DNA of 64,000 nucleotides from Boseongicola aestuarii (GCF_900184815.1 NZ_FXXQ01000001.1:248001-312000), one strand, 5' to 3'; shown: positions 18,677 through 27,865, numbered from the stretch's first letter. The notes: generated by a model from the sequence alone, not told the origin. Numbers and translations: made by a program.

Positions 18677-18704
18677 CTTATACACGTCCACATTCATGAT
18701 GCAA
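18677..18704 (-). promoter_or_regulatory. Sigma-70-type promoter for rpsF-rpsR-rplI
   Basis: On the minus strand TTGCAT and TATAAG are separated by 16 bp, close to the alphaproteobacterial housekeeping consensus. A start near 18670 gives a ~100-nt leader that contains the 18624-18639 hairpin. Confidence 0.5.
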
Positions 18705-18777
18705 CCCCGTCCAAAAGTTGCCCTTTTTTCCGGCTATCACAATTTCACAGACTGGAACCAAAAGGGACTTTCGCCTT

Positions 18778-19401
18778 ATGGCATTGCGCAGCACAGGAAA
18801 CGTGGACCCTGACAAGCCGGGGCTTGAATTCATCAACATGCCTTGGGGTTTTCGTCTCCGACCCGCCGACATGAGGGAAGACAAGGGCGAGACGCTGACA
18901 GAATGGGCGCTGACCTTCCTCGGGGGGGTGCTTTTGCTCAGCGCTTTTGGCCAGTGGGTGCTGCCCGGCAGTCTTTATGGTGGCGATATGATCGCCATGA
19001 AACTGATGCTGACGGCTGTTCTTGGGGTGGCCGGGGGCCTGATAATCTCGATTTCAGCGCGCGGCTTTCGCCCCGAAGTTCAGGTCGACCGCCAGCGCCG
19101 CGAAATCCGCTTTGTGTCGCGCAACCCGCGTGGCCGGGGCGAGGTTCTGGCCACGGTCGATATCGATCAGGTCATCGGCGTCGGCGTCACCAAGTCGATC
19201 GACGGTCCTGACTGTCACTGCCTGATTTACCTCATCAACGGTGAAAAGCCCCTGCGGCTTGCCTCGGGCACCGAAAAAGAGATCATCGCAATCCGCAAGA
19301 TCATGGACGATTACGTCACGCCGGCCCAGGAACGTCTTGCGGCGAAAATGGCCAGCAAAGCCGCGCGCCAACACGGCGACGATGTTGCTGTCGCCGTTTA
19401 A
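18778..19401 (+). CDS. Conserved membrane protein of unknown function
   Basis: A 207-aa protein I do not recognise by name. Two hydrophobic segments (roughly residues 44-62, WALTFLGGVLLLSAFGQWV, and 72-92, MKLMLTAVLGVAGGLIISIS) are followed by a soluble part RPEVQVDRQRREIRFVSRNPRGRGEVLATVDIDQVIGVGV...LASGTEKEIIAIRKIMDDY. The strand pattern of that part resembles bacterial PH-like domains. It ends in an Ala/Lys-rich helix. The ATG at 18778 is preferred over upstream in-frame starts because AAGGGAC precedes it. Divergent from rpsF; probably monocistronic. Confidence 0.75.
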   Translation: MALRSTGNVDPDKPGLEFINMPWGFRLRPADMREDKGETLTEWALTFLGGVLLLSAFGQWVLPGSLYGGDMIAMKLMLTAVLGVAGGLIISISARGFRPEVQVDRQRREIRFVSRNPRGRGEVLATVDIDQVIGVGVTKSIDGPDCHCLIYLINGEKPLRLASGTEKEIIAIRKIMDDYVTPAQERLAAKMASKAARQHGDDVAVAV

Positions 19402-19443
19402 AACCCACATCACGTCAGTCCTGCGACACCCGTCAGTCAAATG

Positions 19444-19477
19444 AAAAAGGACCCCACCGCAGACGCGGCAGGGTCCC
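19444..19477 (-). terminator. Terminator of the BCCT transporter gene
   Basis: On the minus strand GGGACCC...GGGGTCC encloses CCGC-GTCT-GCGG and is followed by TTTTT. It starts ~23 bp after the transporter stop. The plus strand has no T tail, so it serves mainly the minus strand. Confidence 0.85.
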
Positions 19478-19499
19478 TGTGTGTTGTGTCCGTTGGACG

Positions 19500-21359
19500 T
19501 TATTCGGCCGGCACACCTTCTGTCGGCGCATCGTCCACGTGGGTCGTCGCCAGACCGTGCTTTTGACGCATCCCGTCACGCCAGATCGCCTTGATCAGCG
19601 CGATCCCCATCAGGACCATCACAAGGCTGAACGGCAGGGCTCCGATGACCATGGCTGTCTGGATTGCACCCAGACCACCTGCGATGATCAAACCACCCAC
19701 GACCAGTGCCAGAGCCGCGCCCCAAAACAGGATATGAGGACGCGCCTTCGGGCCTTCGTCACCAGCGGCATTGATCGTGTTGATGATCAGAACCGCGCTG
19801 TCCGCCGACGTCACAAGGTATGTCAGCAGCAGGATCACCACCAGAACCGACATGGCGTAAGCCAGACCCTCGCTCAGCATGACGGCCAGCATCGCAAAGA
19901 GCTGATCCGCCTGACCTACACCTGTGATCGCGCCATCCGCGCCACCGTTGAGTTCCAGATCGATCGCTGTGCCGCCCACAAGTGCGAACCACACAAAGCA
20001 CATCAGCGCCGGGATGATCATTGCACCAAGGACGTACTCGCGGATTGTGCGGCCCTTTGAGATACGTGCAAGAAACACGCCAACGAACGGAGCAAAAGCA
20101 ATCCACCAGGCCCAGTAGAAGATCGTCCAGGCCCCTTGCCATCCGGACAGACGTCCTTCTGTCGCAGCGGCATAGGCTGCTGCGATATCGGCGGGTGGCA
20201 GGGCTGCTGCAGACGCAGGCAAGCCTTCCGTAAAGGACTGAAGTGTTCCCCATGGGCTCTTGGCCGCATCGTAGACGCTGGCCAGTTCATCGGCAGGCAA
20301 GGCCTGGATCGATGCCGGCGCAGTCGCCGCGAAGGTATCAGCCGCGACAGGGGCCCAAACAGTAAAGATGTTGCCTGGAATTGAAACGAGATAGTCCCAG
20401 ATGCCGACGAACAATGCCGTCAGACCGAAGAACGTCGAACCAAACAACAGAAAGAAAATCAGCACGAAGAAACTCAGTCCCATGTTGATGTTTGACAGCC
20501 ACTTGATGCCTTTGCCTACGCCCGAAAGCGCAGACAATGTCGAAGCGCCCATGATCACGAGGAGGGCCACGATGATACCCGCCGTGGACGAACTTACAGA
20601 CCCATCCGCTGCCGTTGACTGCAACCAGTCTCCAAATCCGATGCGCACCAGACCAGAGACGAACTGCTCGACACCGAAGCCGAGAGTCTGTGACACACCC
20701 AGTACTGTGGCTACAACCGCAACCACGTCCACCGTGTGTCCAACCGGACCCGACAGCTTCTTTCCAAAGATCGGCGTCAAGGCCGAACGGATCGTCAAAG
20801 GCAGGCCGCGGCGATATGAGAAATAGGCTAAAGCCAGTCCTACGATGGCATAAGACGCCCATGCCGCCAGTCCCCAGTGCGTGAACGACCAAATATAGGC
20901 GTCACGGACGTTTCCGGCCGTGCTGCCTTCGGTCAGGCCCTGAATTGTGCTTGGGTTTGTACCGAAGTGGTAGATCGGCTCGGCCGTCGCAAATGTCAGC
21001 ATGCCGATACCAATACCGGCCCCGAACATCATGGAGAACCACGAGAAATTCGAGAACTCGGGTTTGTCGGAGTCCAGACCCAGTTTCAGGCGTCCCGCCG
21101 TCGGCCAAAGCGCCAGCGCAAAACACAGGATGACGAAGAAGGCCATCACATAGACATACCAAAAGCTGAAGGTCGCAAGAATGGTGGAGTTGAGCGCGCC
21201 AAGTACGCTCGCCGCCTGATCAGGAAACGCGATGGCCCACAGGATCAACCCCCCAACCGCAAGCTTTGCGGTGATGGTCACATCCTTGGTGAAGCCTTTA
21301 TAGAAACCGGATTCTGCGACGCGTATCGGCAGATCGGTTACCGGTGGTTTTACTGGCAC
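19500..21359 (-). CDS. BCCT-family betaine/choline/carnitine-type transporter
   Basis: A 619-aa, 12-helix secondary transporter for a quaternary ammonium or sulphonium compound. FSMMFGAGIGIGMLTFATAEP near residue 110 is the TM3 glycine stretch of sodium-coupled BCCT members. FYWAWWIAFAPFVGVFLARISKGRTIREYVLG near 412-443 is the family signature, with the Trp residues of the substrate cage. Unusually, ~75 residues rich in Ala, Pro and Asp (about 333-408) extend the loop before that helix. GTG 21359 has GGGAGGGAC upstream. The substrate (glycine betaine, choline, carnitine, DMSP) cannot be decided here. It is not next to betaine catabolic genes. Confidence 0.92.
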   Translation of the reverse strand: MPVKPPVTDLPIRVAESGFYKGFTKDVTITAKLAVGGLILWAIAFPDQAASVLGALNSTILATFSFWYVYVMAFFVILCFALALWPTAGRLKLGLDSDKPEFSNFSWFSMMFGAGIGIGMLTFATAEPIYHFGTNPSTIQGLTEGSTAGNVRDAYIWSFTHWGLAAWASYAIVGLALAYFSYRRGLPLTIRSALTPIFGKKLSGPVGHTVDVVAVVATVLGVSQTLGFGVEQFVSGLVRIGFGDWLQSTAADGSVSSSTAGIIVALLVIMGASTLSALSGVGKGIKWLSNINMGLSFFVLIFFLLFGSTFFGLTALFVGIWDYLVSIPGNIFTVWAPVAADTFAATAPASIQALPADELASVYDAAKSPWGTLQSFTEGLPASAAALPPADIAAAYAAATEGRLSGWQGAWTIFYWAWWIAFAPFVGVFLARISKGRTIREYVLGAMIIPALMCFVWFALVGGTAIDLELNGGADGAITGVGQADQLFAMLAVMLSEGLAYAMSVLVVILLLTYLVTSADSAVLIINTINAAGDEGPKARPHILFWGAALALVVGGLIIAGGLGAIQTAMVIGALPFSLVMVLMGIALIKAIWRDGMRQKHGLATTHVDDAPTEGVPAE

Positions 21360-21637
21360 TTTGTTGTCCCTCCCATGATTTCATTTCATCGACGCGCGAA
21401 TAGCGAAAAAGTCGATGCTGAAAGATGTTGTTGTAAAATCTCTATAGACGAAAAGCGTAGTCGGCGAAAGCGGATCACTCAGACCTCACAAGCGACTCTA
21501 TTTCCTTTTTTCGCGTCAATAGGTCCGAAAGGTGCCGGGCCAATGGACGGCGCAACGTCATTCCGGCTCTGCGTTGCGCTCGCCGGCCGCAGCCGCCATT
21601 GTGACCTTTCAAGATCGCCCAACTGAAAGCCTGACCG

Positions 21638-22861
21638 TTGAAAAACCTCGACTCGGACCTCGTTCGCTCCCTATTTCCCGCATTCCAAGACCCTTCTCTT
21701 GCGGACCAGGCGTTTTTTGAAAGCGCCGGTGGGTCGTACCCGTGCAAATTCGTGACCGAACGCCTTGAACGCTTCTACCGCGAACGCAAAGTCCAGCCTT
21801 TTTGGGCCTTCCCCGCAAGTCGCGTCGGAGGCGAAGAAATGGACGAAGCACGTAAACGTTTGTCGGGCATGCTGGGTGTCGACCCCGACGAAATCGCGTT
21901 TGGCCCCTCAACAACGCAGAACGTTTACGTTCTTGCGCAGGCGTTTCGGGAATGGCTCGAACCGGGTGACGCAATTATCGTGACCAATCAGGACCACGAG
22001 GCCAACACCGGCGCTTGGCGGCGACTGGCGCAATCAGGAATTGAGGTGCGCGAATGGCAGATTGACGCTGACACCGGACATCTTGACCCTGAAAGCCTCG
22101 CACCACTGCTGAAGGGCGCGCGGCTTTTGTGTTTTCCGCATTGCTCGAATGTCATCGGCGAGATCAACGACGTCGCCGCCATCGTCCGACAGTCCAAGGC
22201 CGAAGGCGTTGCAACTTGCGTCGACGGTGTCAGCTATGCACCGCATGGTTTTCCGAACGTGACCGAGCTTGGCTGCGACATCTATATGTTTTCGGCCTAC
22301 AAAACCTACGGTCCGCATCAGGGTATTATGGTCATGCGCCGCGAACTCGGCGAGGTGCTTCCGCCACAATGTCACGACTTCAACAAAGGCGCTCTCTACA
22401 AACGTTTTGCGCCTGCCGGTGACGACCACGCACAAGTCGCGGCCTGCGCCGGAATGGCCGACTATGTCGATACACTTTATGCTGCTCTCGATGGTCCGCA
22501 AACCAACGCGGCCGGACGCGCATCGGCGGTTCATGACGCGATGCGCGCCCGAGAGATCGAACTCTTGGAGCCACTGCTTGACTTTTTGGGATCAAAAAAT
22601 TCCCTAAAGGTGATAGGCCCAAAAGATGCTGGAAAACGCGCCCCCACTGTCGGAATTCTGGCCAATCGCCCCGGCGAGAACATCGCCAACGATCTGGCAA
22701 CCCACAATATCAACGCAGGCGGAGGGGATTTCTATTCCCCGCGGCCCTTGAAAGCCATGGGCATCGACCCCGCGCACGGCCTGTTGCGGGTCTCATTCAC
22801 GCACTACACTTCGGACAGCGAACTTGACCGGCTGATATCGGCCCTAGATCACGTCTTGTGA
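21638..22861 (+). CDS. PLP-dependent aminotransferase class V / cysteine-desulfurase-like enzyme
   Basis: A 407-aa fold-type I PLP enzyme. The Schiff-base Lys is K222 in MFSAYKTYGPHQGIM, preceded by VDGVSYAPHGFP with the PLP-binding Asp and by NQDHEANTGAWRRL. The N-terminus FFESAGGSYPC is the usual substrate-side loop. It resembles the CsdA/SufS-like group found outside suf operons, whose substrate is not known. No suf or isc genes are nearby. The start is a TTG (21638) with a weak ribosome site, so the N-terminus is uncertain by a few residues. It is followed 16 bp later by the photolyase gene, likely in one operon. Confidence 0.85.
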   Translation: MKNLDSDLVRSLFPAFQDPSLADQAFFESAGGSYPCKFVTERLERFYRERKVQPFWAFPASRVGGEEMDEARKRLSGMLGVDPDEIAFGPSTTQNVYVLAQAFREWLEPGDAIIVTNQDHEANTGAWRRLAQSGIEVREWQIDADTGHLDPESLAPLLKGARLLCFPHCSNVIGEINDVAAIVRQSKAEGVATCVDGVSYAPHGFPNVTELGCDIYMFSAYKTYGPHQGIMVMRRELGEVLPPQCHDFNKGALYKRFAPAGDDHAQVAACAGMADYVDTLYAALDGPQTNAAGRASAVHDAMRAREIELLEPLLDFLGSKNSLKVIGPKDAGKRAPTVGILANRPGENIANDLATHNINAGGGDFYSPRPLKAMGIDPAHGLLRVSFTHYTSDSELDRLISALDHVL

Positions 22862-22877
22862 TCTGAACGAGGACTTC

Positions 22878-24299
22878 ATGGCAGACAAAACCCCGGTCAT
22901 CTGGTGGGTGCGACGCGAATTGCGCCTGCACGACAATCCCGTGCTTCAGGCCTGTATCGACATGGATCGCCCGATTATCCCCGTATTTATTCTGGACGAG
23001 GTATTTGAAACTTATGGTGCCTGTCCGCTCTGGCGGTTCGGGCTGGGCGCCGGGACATTTGCCGAAACGCTGGAAAGTCTGGGCTCGAAACTGATCTTCC
23101 GGCGCGGCAAGGCGCTCGATGTGTTGCGCGATCTGATCGAAGAGACAGGCGCGAAGGCGATCCGCTGGGGCAGGGCCTATGACCCCGATCAGATTGCCCG
23201 CGACAAGGACGTAAAAGCCGCCCTCAGCGACAACGGCATCGACGCGGCAAGCGTCTCGGCGCATCTGCTGTTCGAACCCTGGAAGGTTGAAACCAAGACC
23301 GGCGGGTTTTATCGCGTCTATTCGCCGTTCTGGCGCGCGGTCAAAGACACCCAGATCAGCGAACCGCTGAAGGCCCCGAAATCAATTCCCGCACCCGACG
23401 CATGGCCCGCATCAGACGACCCCGCCGACTGGAACCTCGCTGCCGCCATGAACCGCGGCGCTGACGTCACTGTCAAACATCTCCGCCTCGGGGAACAGGC
23501 TGCTCTTGACCGTCTGCACCTGTTCGTCGACGAAAAAATCGACGCCTACAAAGCCCGCCGCGACTTCCCCGGCGAAGACGCCACCTCGGGCCTCAGCGAA
23601 AACCTCGCATGGGGCGAGATCAGCGCGCGCACCCTGTGGCACGCGGGCCATCGCGCGATGGACGAAGGCAAGAAGGGCGCCGAACACTTCGTCAAGGAAG
23701 TCGTCTGGCGCGAATTTGCCTATCACCTGATCTGGCACACACCGCACATCGTTAACGACAACTGGCGCGAAGGCTGGGACGGGTTTCCCTGGAACGAGGA
23801 CGAAGGCACACCCGAAGTTCAAGCTTGGAAACAAGGCCGCACGGGCATCCGCTTCGTCGACGCTGCCATGCGCGAGATGTATGTGACGGGGCAAATGCAC
23901 AACCGCGCCCGCATGATCGTGGCCAGCTACCTGACGAAACACCTGATGACCCACTGGAAGATCGGCCAGCGGTGGTTCGAAGACTGTCTGACCGACTGGG
24001 ATCCGGCGTCGAACGCGATGGGCTGGCAATGGACCGCAGGATCCGGCCCGGACGCGGCACCCTATTTTCGCGTCTTCAACCCGGTCACCCAACTCGACAA
24101 ATTCGACGAAAACCGTGCTTACGAGAAAGCCTGGATCGCCGAGGGCAAGGCCAAACCTTCGGACACCGCGCTGTCCTACTTCGATGCTATCCCGGAAAGC
24201 TGGGATATGTCGCCCGAAGCGGATTACCCCAAGCCAGTTGTCTCGCTCGAAGACGGCCGCGCCCGCGCGCTCGATGCCTATTCCAACCGCGATTTCTAA
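22878..24299 (+). CDS. phrB: Deoxyribodipyrimidine photolyase
   Basis: A 473-aa class I photolyase/cryptochrome family protein that repairs UV-made cyclobutane dimers with light. The N-terminal Rossmann part begins VIWWVRRELRLHDNPVL. The FAD-binding C-terminal half has ENLAWGEISARTLWH, EVVWREFAYHLIWHTPH, MHNRARMIVASYLTKHLMTHWKIGQRWFEDCLTDWDPASNAMGWQW and GPDAAPYFRVFNPVTQLDKFD, all typical. GAGGA lies 6 bp before the ATG. Class I photolyases and some cryptochromes share these motifs; repair is the most likely role. Confidence 0.93.
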   Translation: MADKTPVIWWVRRELRLHDNPVLQACIDMDRPIIPVFILDEVFETYGACPLWRFGLGAGTFAETLESLGSKLIFRRGKALDVLRDLIEETGAKAIRWGRAYDPDQIARDKDVKAALSDNGIDAASVSAHLLFEPWKVETKTGGFYRVYSPFWRAVKDTQISEPLKAPKSIPAPDAWPASDDPADWNLAAAMNRGADVTVKHLRLGEQAALDRLHLFVDEKIDAYKARRDFPGEDATSGLSENLAWGEISARTLWHAGHRAMDEGKKGAEHFVKEVVWREFAYHLIWHTPHIVNDNWREGWDGFPWNEDEGTPEVQAWKQGRTGIRFVDAAMREMYVTGQMHNRARMIVASYLTKHLMTHWKIGQRWFEDCLTDWDPASNAMGWQWTAGSGPDAAPYFRVFNPVTQLDKFDENRAYEKAWIAEGKAKPSDTALSYFDAIPESWDMSPEADYPKPVVSLEDGRARALDAYSNRDF

Positions 24300-24375
24300 G
24301 TGGTGTATTGCGGCCCGCAGGCCTATGCTGCGCTGCAAAACATATGCCGCGCGAGCGAAATAGAGGAGCCACGTC

Positions 24376-25149
24376 ATGTCCCTTAAAGGAAAAACCGCCG
24401 TCATCACCGGGTCAAACTCAGGCATCGGCCTGGGCATCGCGCAGGAACTTGCCAAGATCGGCGTGAATGTCGTGCTGAACTCCTTCACTGATGACGACGC
24501 CGATCACAAACTGGCAGCGGATATCGCTGCCGAACATGGGGTCGAAGCCCGCTATATCAGCGCCGACATGTCCAAAGGCGACGACTGCCGCGCGCTGATC
24601 GAAAAGGCCGGCGCGTGCGATATCCTGATCAACAACGCCGGCATCCAGCACGTCGCGCCGATCCAGGATTTCCCGACCGACAAATGGGACGCGATCATAG
24701 CGATTAACATGTCCTCGGCCTTCCACACCTCAGCCGCTGCCTTACCAATGATGCGTAAGGCGGGATGGGGCAGGGTGATCAATATCGCCTCGGCCCACGG
24801 CTTGCGCGCCAGCCCGTTCAAATCGGCCTATGTCACAGCGAAACACGGCGTGGTCGGCATGACCAAGGTCGTCGCTCTTGAAACCGCCAAGGAGCCAATC
24901 ACCGCAAACGCCATCTGCCCGGGCTACGTCCTGACCCCGATGGTCGAAAAGCAAATCCCAAGCACCGCGAAGGAATACAACATCTCGGAAGATGAAGCGA
25001 TCGAGAAGGTCATCCTTGCCAAACAGCCGTCCAAGGAATTCGTCACGGTCGAGCAACTGGCCGGGATCGTGACGTTTCTCTGCTCGGACGCCGCCGCACA
25101 GATCACAGGAACCAGCATCGCTGCCGACGGCGGCTGGACCTCGCAGTAA
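24376..25149 (+). CDS. bdhA: 3-hydroxybutyrate dehydrogenase
   Basis: A 257-aa short-chain dehydrogenase that oxidises D-3-hydroxybutyrate to acetoacetate with NAD+. TGSNSGIGLGIAQ near residue 12 is the dinucleotide loop, NNAG follows near 90, and the catalytic Ser, Tyr and Lys are in INIASAHGL and YVTAKHG. QHVAPIQDFP and the KQIPSTAKEYNISEDEAI lid are specific to the BDH branch. GAGGAG is placed well before the ATG. It is 9 bp before a patatin-like lipase gene; the pair fits breakdown of polyhydroxybutyrate. Confidence 0.93.
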   Translation: MSLKGKTAVITGSNSGIGLGIAQELAKIGVNVVLNSFTDDDADHKLAADIAAEHGVEARYISADMSKGDDCRALIEKAGACDILINNAGIQHVAPIQDFPTDKWDAIIAINMSSAFHTSAAALPMMRKAGWGRVINIASAHGLRASPFKSAYVTAKHGVVGMTKVVALETAKEPITANAICPGYVLTPMVEKQIPSTAKEYNISEDEAIEKVILAKQPSKEFVTVEQLAGIVTFLCSDAAAQITGTSIAADGGWTSQ

Positions 25150-25158
25150 GGCGCGGTC

Positions 25159-26175
25159 TTGACCAGAAAGATCAATCTCGCGCTTCAGGGCGGCGGCGCA
25201 CACGGGGCGTTCACCTGGGGTGTCTTGGACCGCATTCTGGAAGACGACGAGATCGAAATCGCCGGCATTTCGGGCACCTCGGCAGGTGCTTTGAACGGCG
25301 CCGCCCTGAAAGCCGGTCTGTTGACGGGCGGGCGTGAAGGCGCGCGCGAAAATCTCAGCTGGCTATGGGGGCGTATCGGCTCACTTGGAGATTTGCGTCT
25401 CTCCGGCTGGATGGCCGGGATGGGGCCGTCCGCGGGTACGATCAGCCAGGCCCTTGAATACTCGGTGCCATTCAACATGGCCGACGCGGCCAGCCGGGTG
25501 TTTTCGCCCTATCTCTATGGTCCGTTCTATCGCAATCCGCTCGAAAAAATCGCCTCGCGGTTTCGCTATGAAGCCGTCTGCGCGGATGCGGGTCCTGCCT
25601 TCTTCGTCTGTGCGACAAATGTGGAAACCGGTAAGGTGAAGGTGTTTTCCGGCGACGAGATCAACACCAAATCCATTCTCGCCTCGGCCTGTTTGCCGAC
25701 GCTTTTTCAGGCCGTCGAGATCGAAGGCGTACCCTACTGGGACGGTGGATATACCGGCAACCCGGCGCTGTTCCCGCTGTTTGCAAAAGACCTGCCAAGC
25801 GACATCGTCGTGGTCAATATCAACCCGCTCGTACGCCCCGGCACCCCGAAAGAACCACGCGAAATCCTGAACCGCATCAACGAAATCAGCTTCAATTCAT
25901 CGCTGCTGCGCGAATTGCGCGCCATCAATTTCGCCCAACGCCTTCTGGCAGAAGGAAACGTCGCGCCAGATGCGTTGAAACGTGTGCATGTTCACATGAT
26001 CGCGGATGATGTGTTGATGACCGACCTCGGCGTTGCGTCAAAGATGCTGCCGACACCGGGCGTCATTTTCGAACTCAGAGACGCAGGTCGCACCGCAGCC
26101 GACGCCTTTCTGGATCAGCACCGAGACAAAATCGGTGTCGCCTCAAGCGTCGATCTCGCTGAAATGTACGAATAA
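25159..26175 (+). CDS. Patatin-like phospholipase
   Basis: A 338-aa serine acyl hydrolase with the Ser-Asp dyad of patatins: oxyanion loop LQGGGAHGAF (9-18), nucleophile Ser41 in GTSAG, and Asp195 in WDGGYTGN. It has no signal peptide, so it acts in the cytosol or on the inner membrane face. It starts with TTG 25159, with AAGG nearby, 9 bp after bdhA; this pairing recurs in Rhodobacteraceae as far as I recall. It might act on lipids or on polyhydroxyalkanoate granules; the substrate is an inference from the neighbour. Confidence 0.9.
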   Translation: MTRKINLALQGGGAHGAFTWGVLDRILEDDEIEIAGISGTSAGALNGAALKAGLLTGGREGARENLSWLWGRIGSLGDLRLSGWMAGMGPSAGTISQALEYSVPFNMADAASRVFSPYLYGPFYRNPLEKIASRFRYEAVCADAGPAFFVCATNVETGKVKVFSGDEINTKSILASACLPTLFQAVEIEGVPYWDGGYTGNPALFPLFAKDLPSDIVVVNINPLVRPGTPKEPREILNRINEISFNSSLLRELRAINFAQRLLAEGNVAPDALKRVHVHMIADDVLMTDLGVASKMLPTPGVIFELRDAGRTAADAFLDQHRDKIGVASSVDLAEMYE

Positions 26176-26186
26176 AGTCGCGCCGC

Positions 26187-26408
26187 CTATTCGCGCGGAA
26201 CACTGCTTCCACCGGACGAACTGGCCGCCGCGGCAAGGATCACAAGCAACAGCAACGGCACGACAAATCCGCCCGACGACGCGGCGGCGGACTCGGCGAC
26301 GATCACTTCGGGCTCCATCAACGGCTGCGCGACACCGCCCGCGTGCAAGGGCGCGGTTGACATCGAAATGCTGGCGACGGCAACGGCGGCTGGTTTCAGG
26401 TAGTTCAT
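26187..26408 (-). CDS. Small exported / membrane protein of unknown function
   Basis: A 73-aa protein with a signal-like N-terminus (YLKPAAVAVASISMSTAPLHA) and a second hydrophobic helix GGFVVPLLLLVILAAAA near residues 46-61, ending in a short Ser/Gly tail. Such a protein could be secreted or span the membrane once after processing. A weak ribosome site (GGGAAAAC) stands before the ATG. It is convergent with the patatin gene, 11 bp from its stop, and downstream of the dioxygenase gene on the same strand. I know of no function. Confidence 0.6.
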   Translation of the reverse strand: MNYLKPAAVAVASISMSTAPLHAGGVAQPLMEPEVIVAESAAASSGGFVVPLLLLVILAAAASSSGGSSVPRE

Positions 26409-26450
26409 CTGTTTTCCCTATCGGAACTGGGACGTCCCAAGCGTTAAGGC

Positions 26451-27089
26451 CTAATACACCAAAAAATCGCCGTCCGCAGGGGGGTAGCTGCGAGGAATAT
26501 GGAAATGGTGCTCGCGCCACCACACTGTCAGAACCCACTTCATGCCGGACGTGGGACCAAACCCGACATGCGCGCTGTCGGGATGCACCTCGTTCGAACC
26601 CAAGAGATTGTTTGCAAACAACAAAACCCGCCCAAGCTTTGGCCGCACAGCAATCTTCAGGTTCGGAAATGCCGTCTGGCCTTCGTCCTCGATATCGTTG
26701 AGATAACAGATGCTTGTGAACAGCCGCTGTCCGCCCTTCATGAAATCCTCGCGCGTGGCGCCGTGTTCGTCGTAGCCATCGAAATGAACGTCGAACAATT
26801 GCTCGCCCTCATACCGGATCAGTTTTGACGTCTCGGCGTGTTCAGGTGGCAGGCGCACGATAGCGGAAATGCGCGTCATCAGATCGGTCAGCAAGGGATC
26901 GCTCCACTGATCGACGATGGCCGCCTGATGCGTGCGCTTTTCGCCGACAACGCGGCCCTGCTCAGTACCATAGGTCGGTCGAGCAAGGCGGTCCTTGCCC
27001 GCCGCAATTGCCGCGTCGGCCACGTCCTGACCGAACACGCCGTCAAACACCGCCACCAAGGGGTTCACATTCAGAATACGGCTTTGCAT
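26451..27089 (-). CDS. 2-oxoglutarate/Fe(II)-dependent dioxygenase, prolyl-4-hydroxylase type
   Basis: A 212-aa protein with a P4H-like jelly-roll. The metal site is H-x-D in LFDVHFDGYDEHG, with the distal His in SAHVGFGPTSGMKW and the Lys there for 2-oxoglutarate. YEGEQLFDVHFDGYDE, FTSICYLND and LLFANNLLGSNEVHPDSAHV follow the P4HA order. It would hydroxylate a side chain, likely Pro in a protein or small molecule; bacterial targets are mostly unknown. It lies after the DUF502 gene on the same strand, 56 bp away. Confidence 0.87.
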   Translation of the reverse strand: MQSRILNVNPLVAVFDGVFGQDVADAAIAAGKDRLARPTYGTEQGRVVGEKRTHQAAIVDQWSDPLLTDLMTRISAIVRLPPEHAETSKLIRYEGEQLFDVHFDGYDEHGATREDFMKGGQRLFTSICYLNDIEDEGQTAFPNLKIAVRPKLGRVLLFANNLLGSNEVHPDSAHVGFGPTSGMKWVLTVWWREHHFHIPRSYPPADGDFLVY

Positions 27090-27145
27090 GTCGATCTTGC
27101 CCCGAATTTCAACTCGCGATCACGATACAATCGCGCCCTGCAAGT

Positions 27146-27865
27146 TCAAGAGGCCCGCGCGGGTGGCTGGCGCACTTCTCCGATCGGGGTCGGTGCTTCG
27201 CTTTTGTCGTTGGGGTAAACAAGACCCGCCGAAATCACCAGTTTCGCCGCATCTTCGACCGACATATCCAGCTTGATAACGTCCTTCTTCGGCAGGAACA
27301 GCAAGAAACCCGAGGTCGGGTTGGGCGTGGTCGGCAGGAACACCGCCGTCTTGGCATCGTCGCCCTCGATCTTGCCGTCGATTTCACCTTTGGCCGAGGT
27401 CGAAATAAAGGCAATCGCCCAGATGCCCTTGCGCGGATACTCCACCAGACAGGCTGTATCAAAGCTGGTTTCGGACTGCGCGAAAACCGTTTCTGCTATT
27501 TGTTTCAATCCATTATAGATCGATCTTACCACGGGAAGTCCCTGCACCAGCCCCTCGGCCCAATTGAGCAGCGACCGTCCGATCAACCCCTTGGCAACCC
27601 ATCCGACAAGCACGGTGAAAATCAGAAAGACCACCACACCCACGCCGCGGATATTGAGGCCGATGTATTGGTCGGGGCGCAGCCAAAGCGGCACGAACGG
27701 CAGTACCCAGCCATCGACCCAACCCGCGACGGTCCAGATCAGCCAAAGGGTCAGCGCTATTGGCGCGACCACAACAAGTCCGGTCAGAAATGACGACCGA
27801 AAGTTCGAGAACATCCCCCGCTTGGGACGCGTCGGTTCGGAATTATCGTCGAAAGGTGTGCTCAT
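27146..27865 (-). CDS. DUF502 membrane protein
   Basis: A 239-aa protein with two transmembrane helices near residues 28-50 (GLVVVAPIALTLWLIWTVAGW) and 72-92 (IRGVGVVVFLIFTVLVGWVA), then a conserved soluble part that begins GLPVVRSIYNGLKQIAETV and holds VEYPRKGIWAIAF and FLPTTPNPTSGFLLFLPKKDV, the hallmarks of DUF502. The function of the family is unknown. The polypeptide ends in a polar Pro-rich tail. It may be cotranscribed with the dioxygenase. Confidence 0.9.
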   Translation of the reverse strand: MSTPFDDNSEPTRPKRGMFSNFRSSFLTGLVVVAPIALTLWLIWTVAGWVDGWVLPFVPLWLRPDQYIGLNIRGVGVVVFLIFTVLVGWVAKGLIGRSLLNWAEGLVQGLPVVRSIYNGLKQIAETVFAQSETSFDTACLVEYPRKGIWAIAFISTSAKGEIDGKIEGDDAKTAVFLPTTPNPTSGFLLFLPKKDVIKLDMSVEDAAKLVISAGLVYPNDKSEAPTPIGEVRQPPARAS

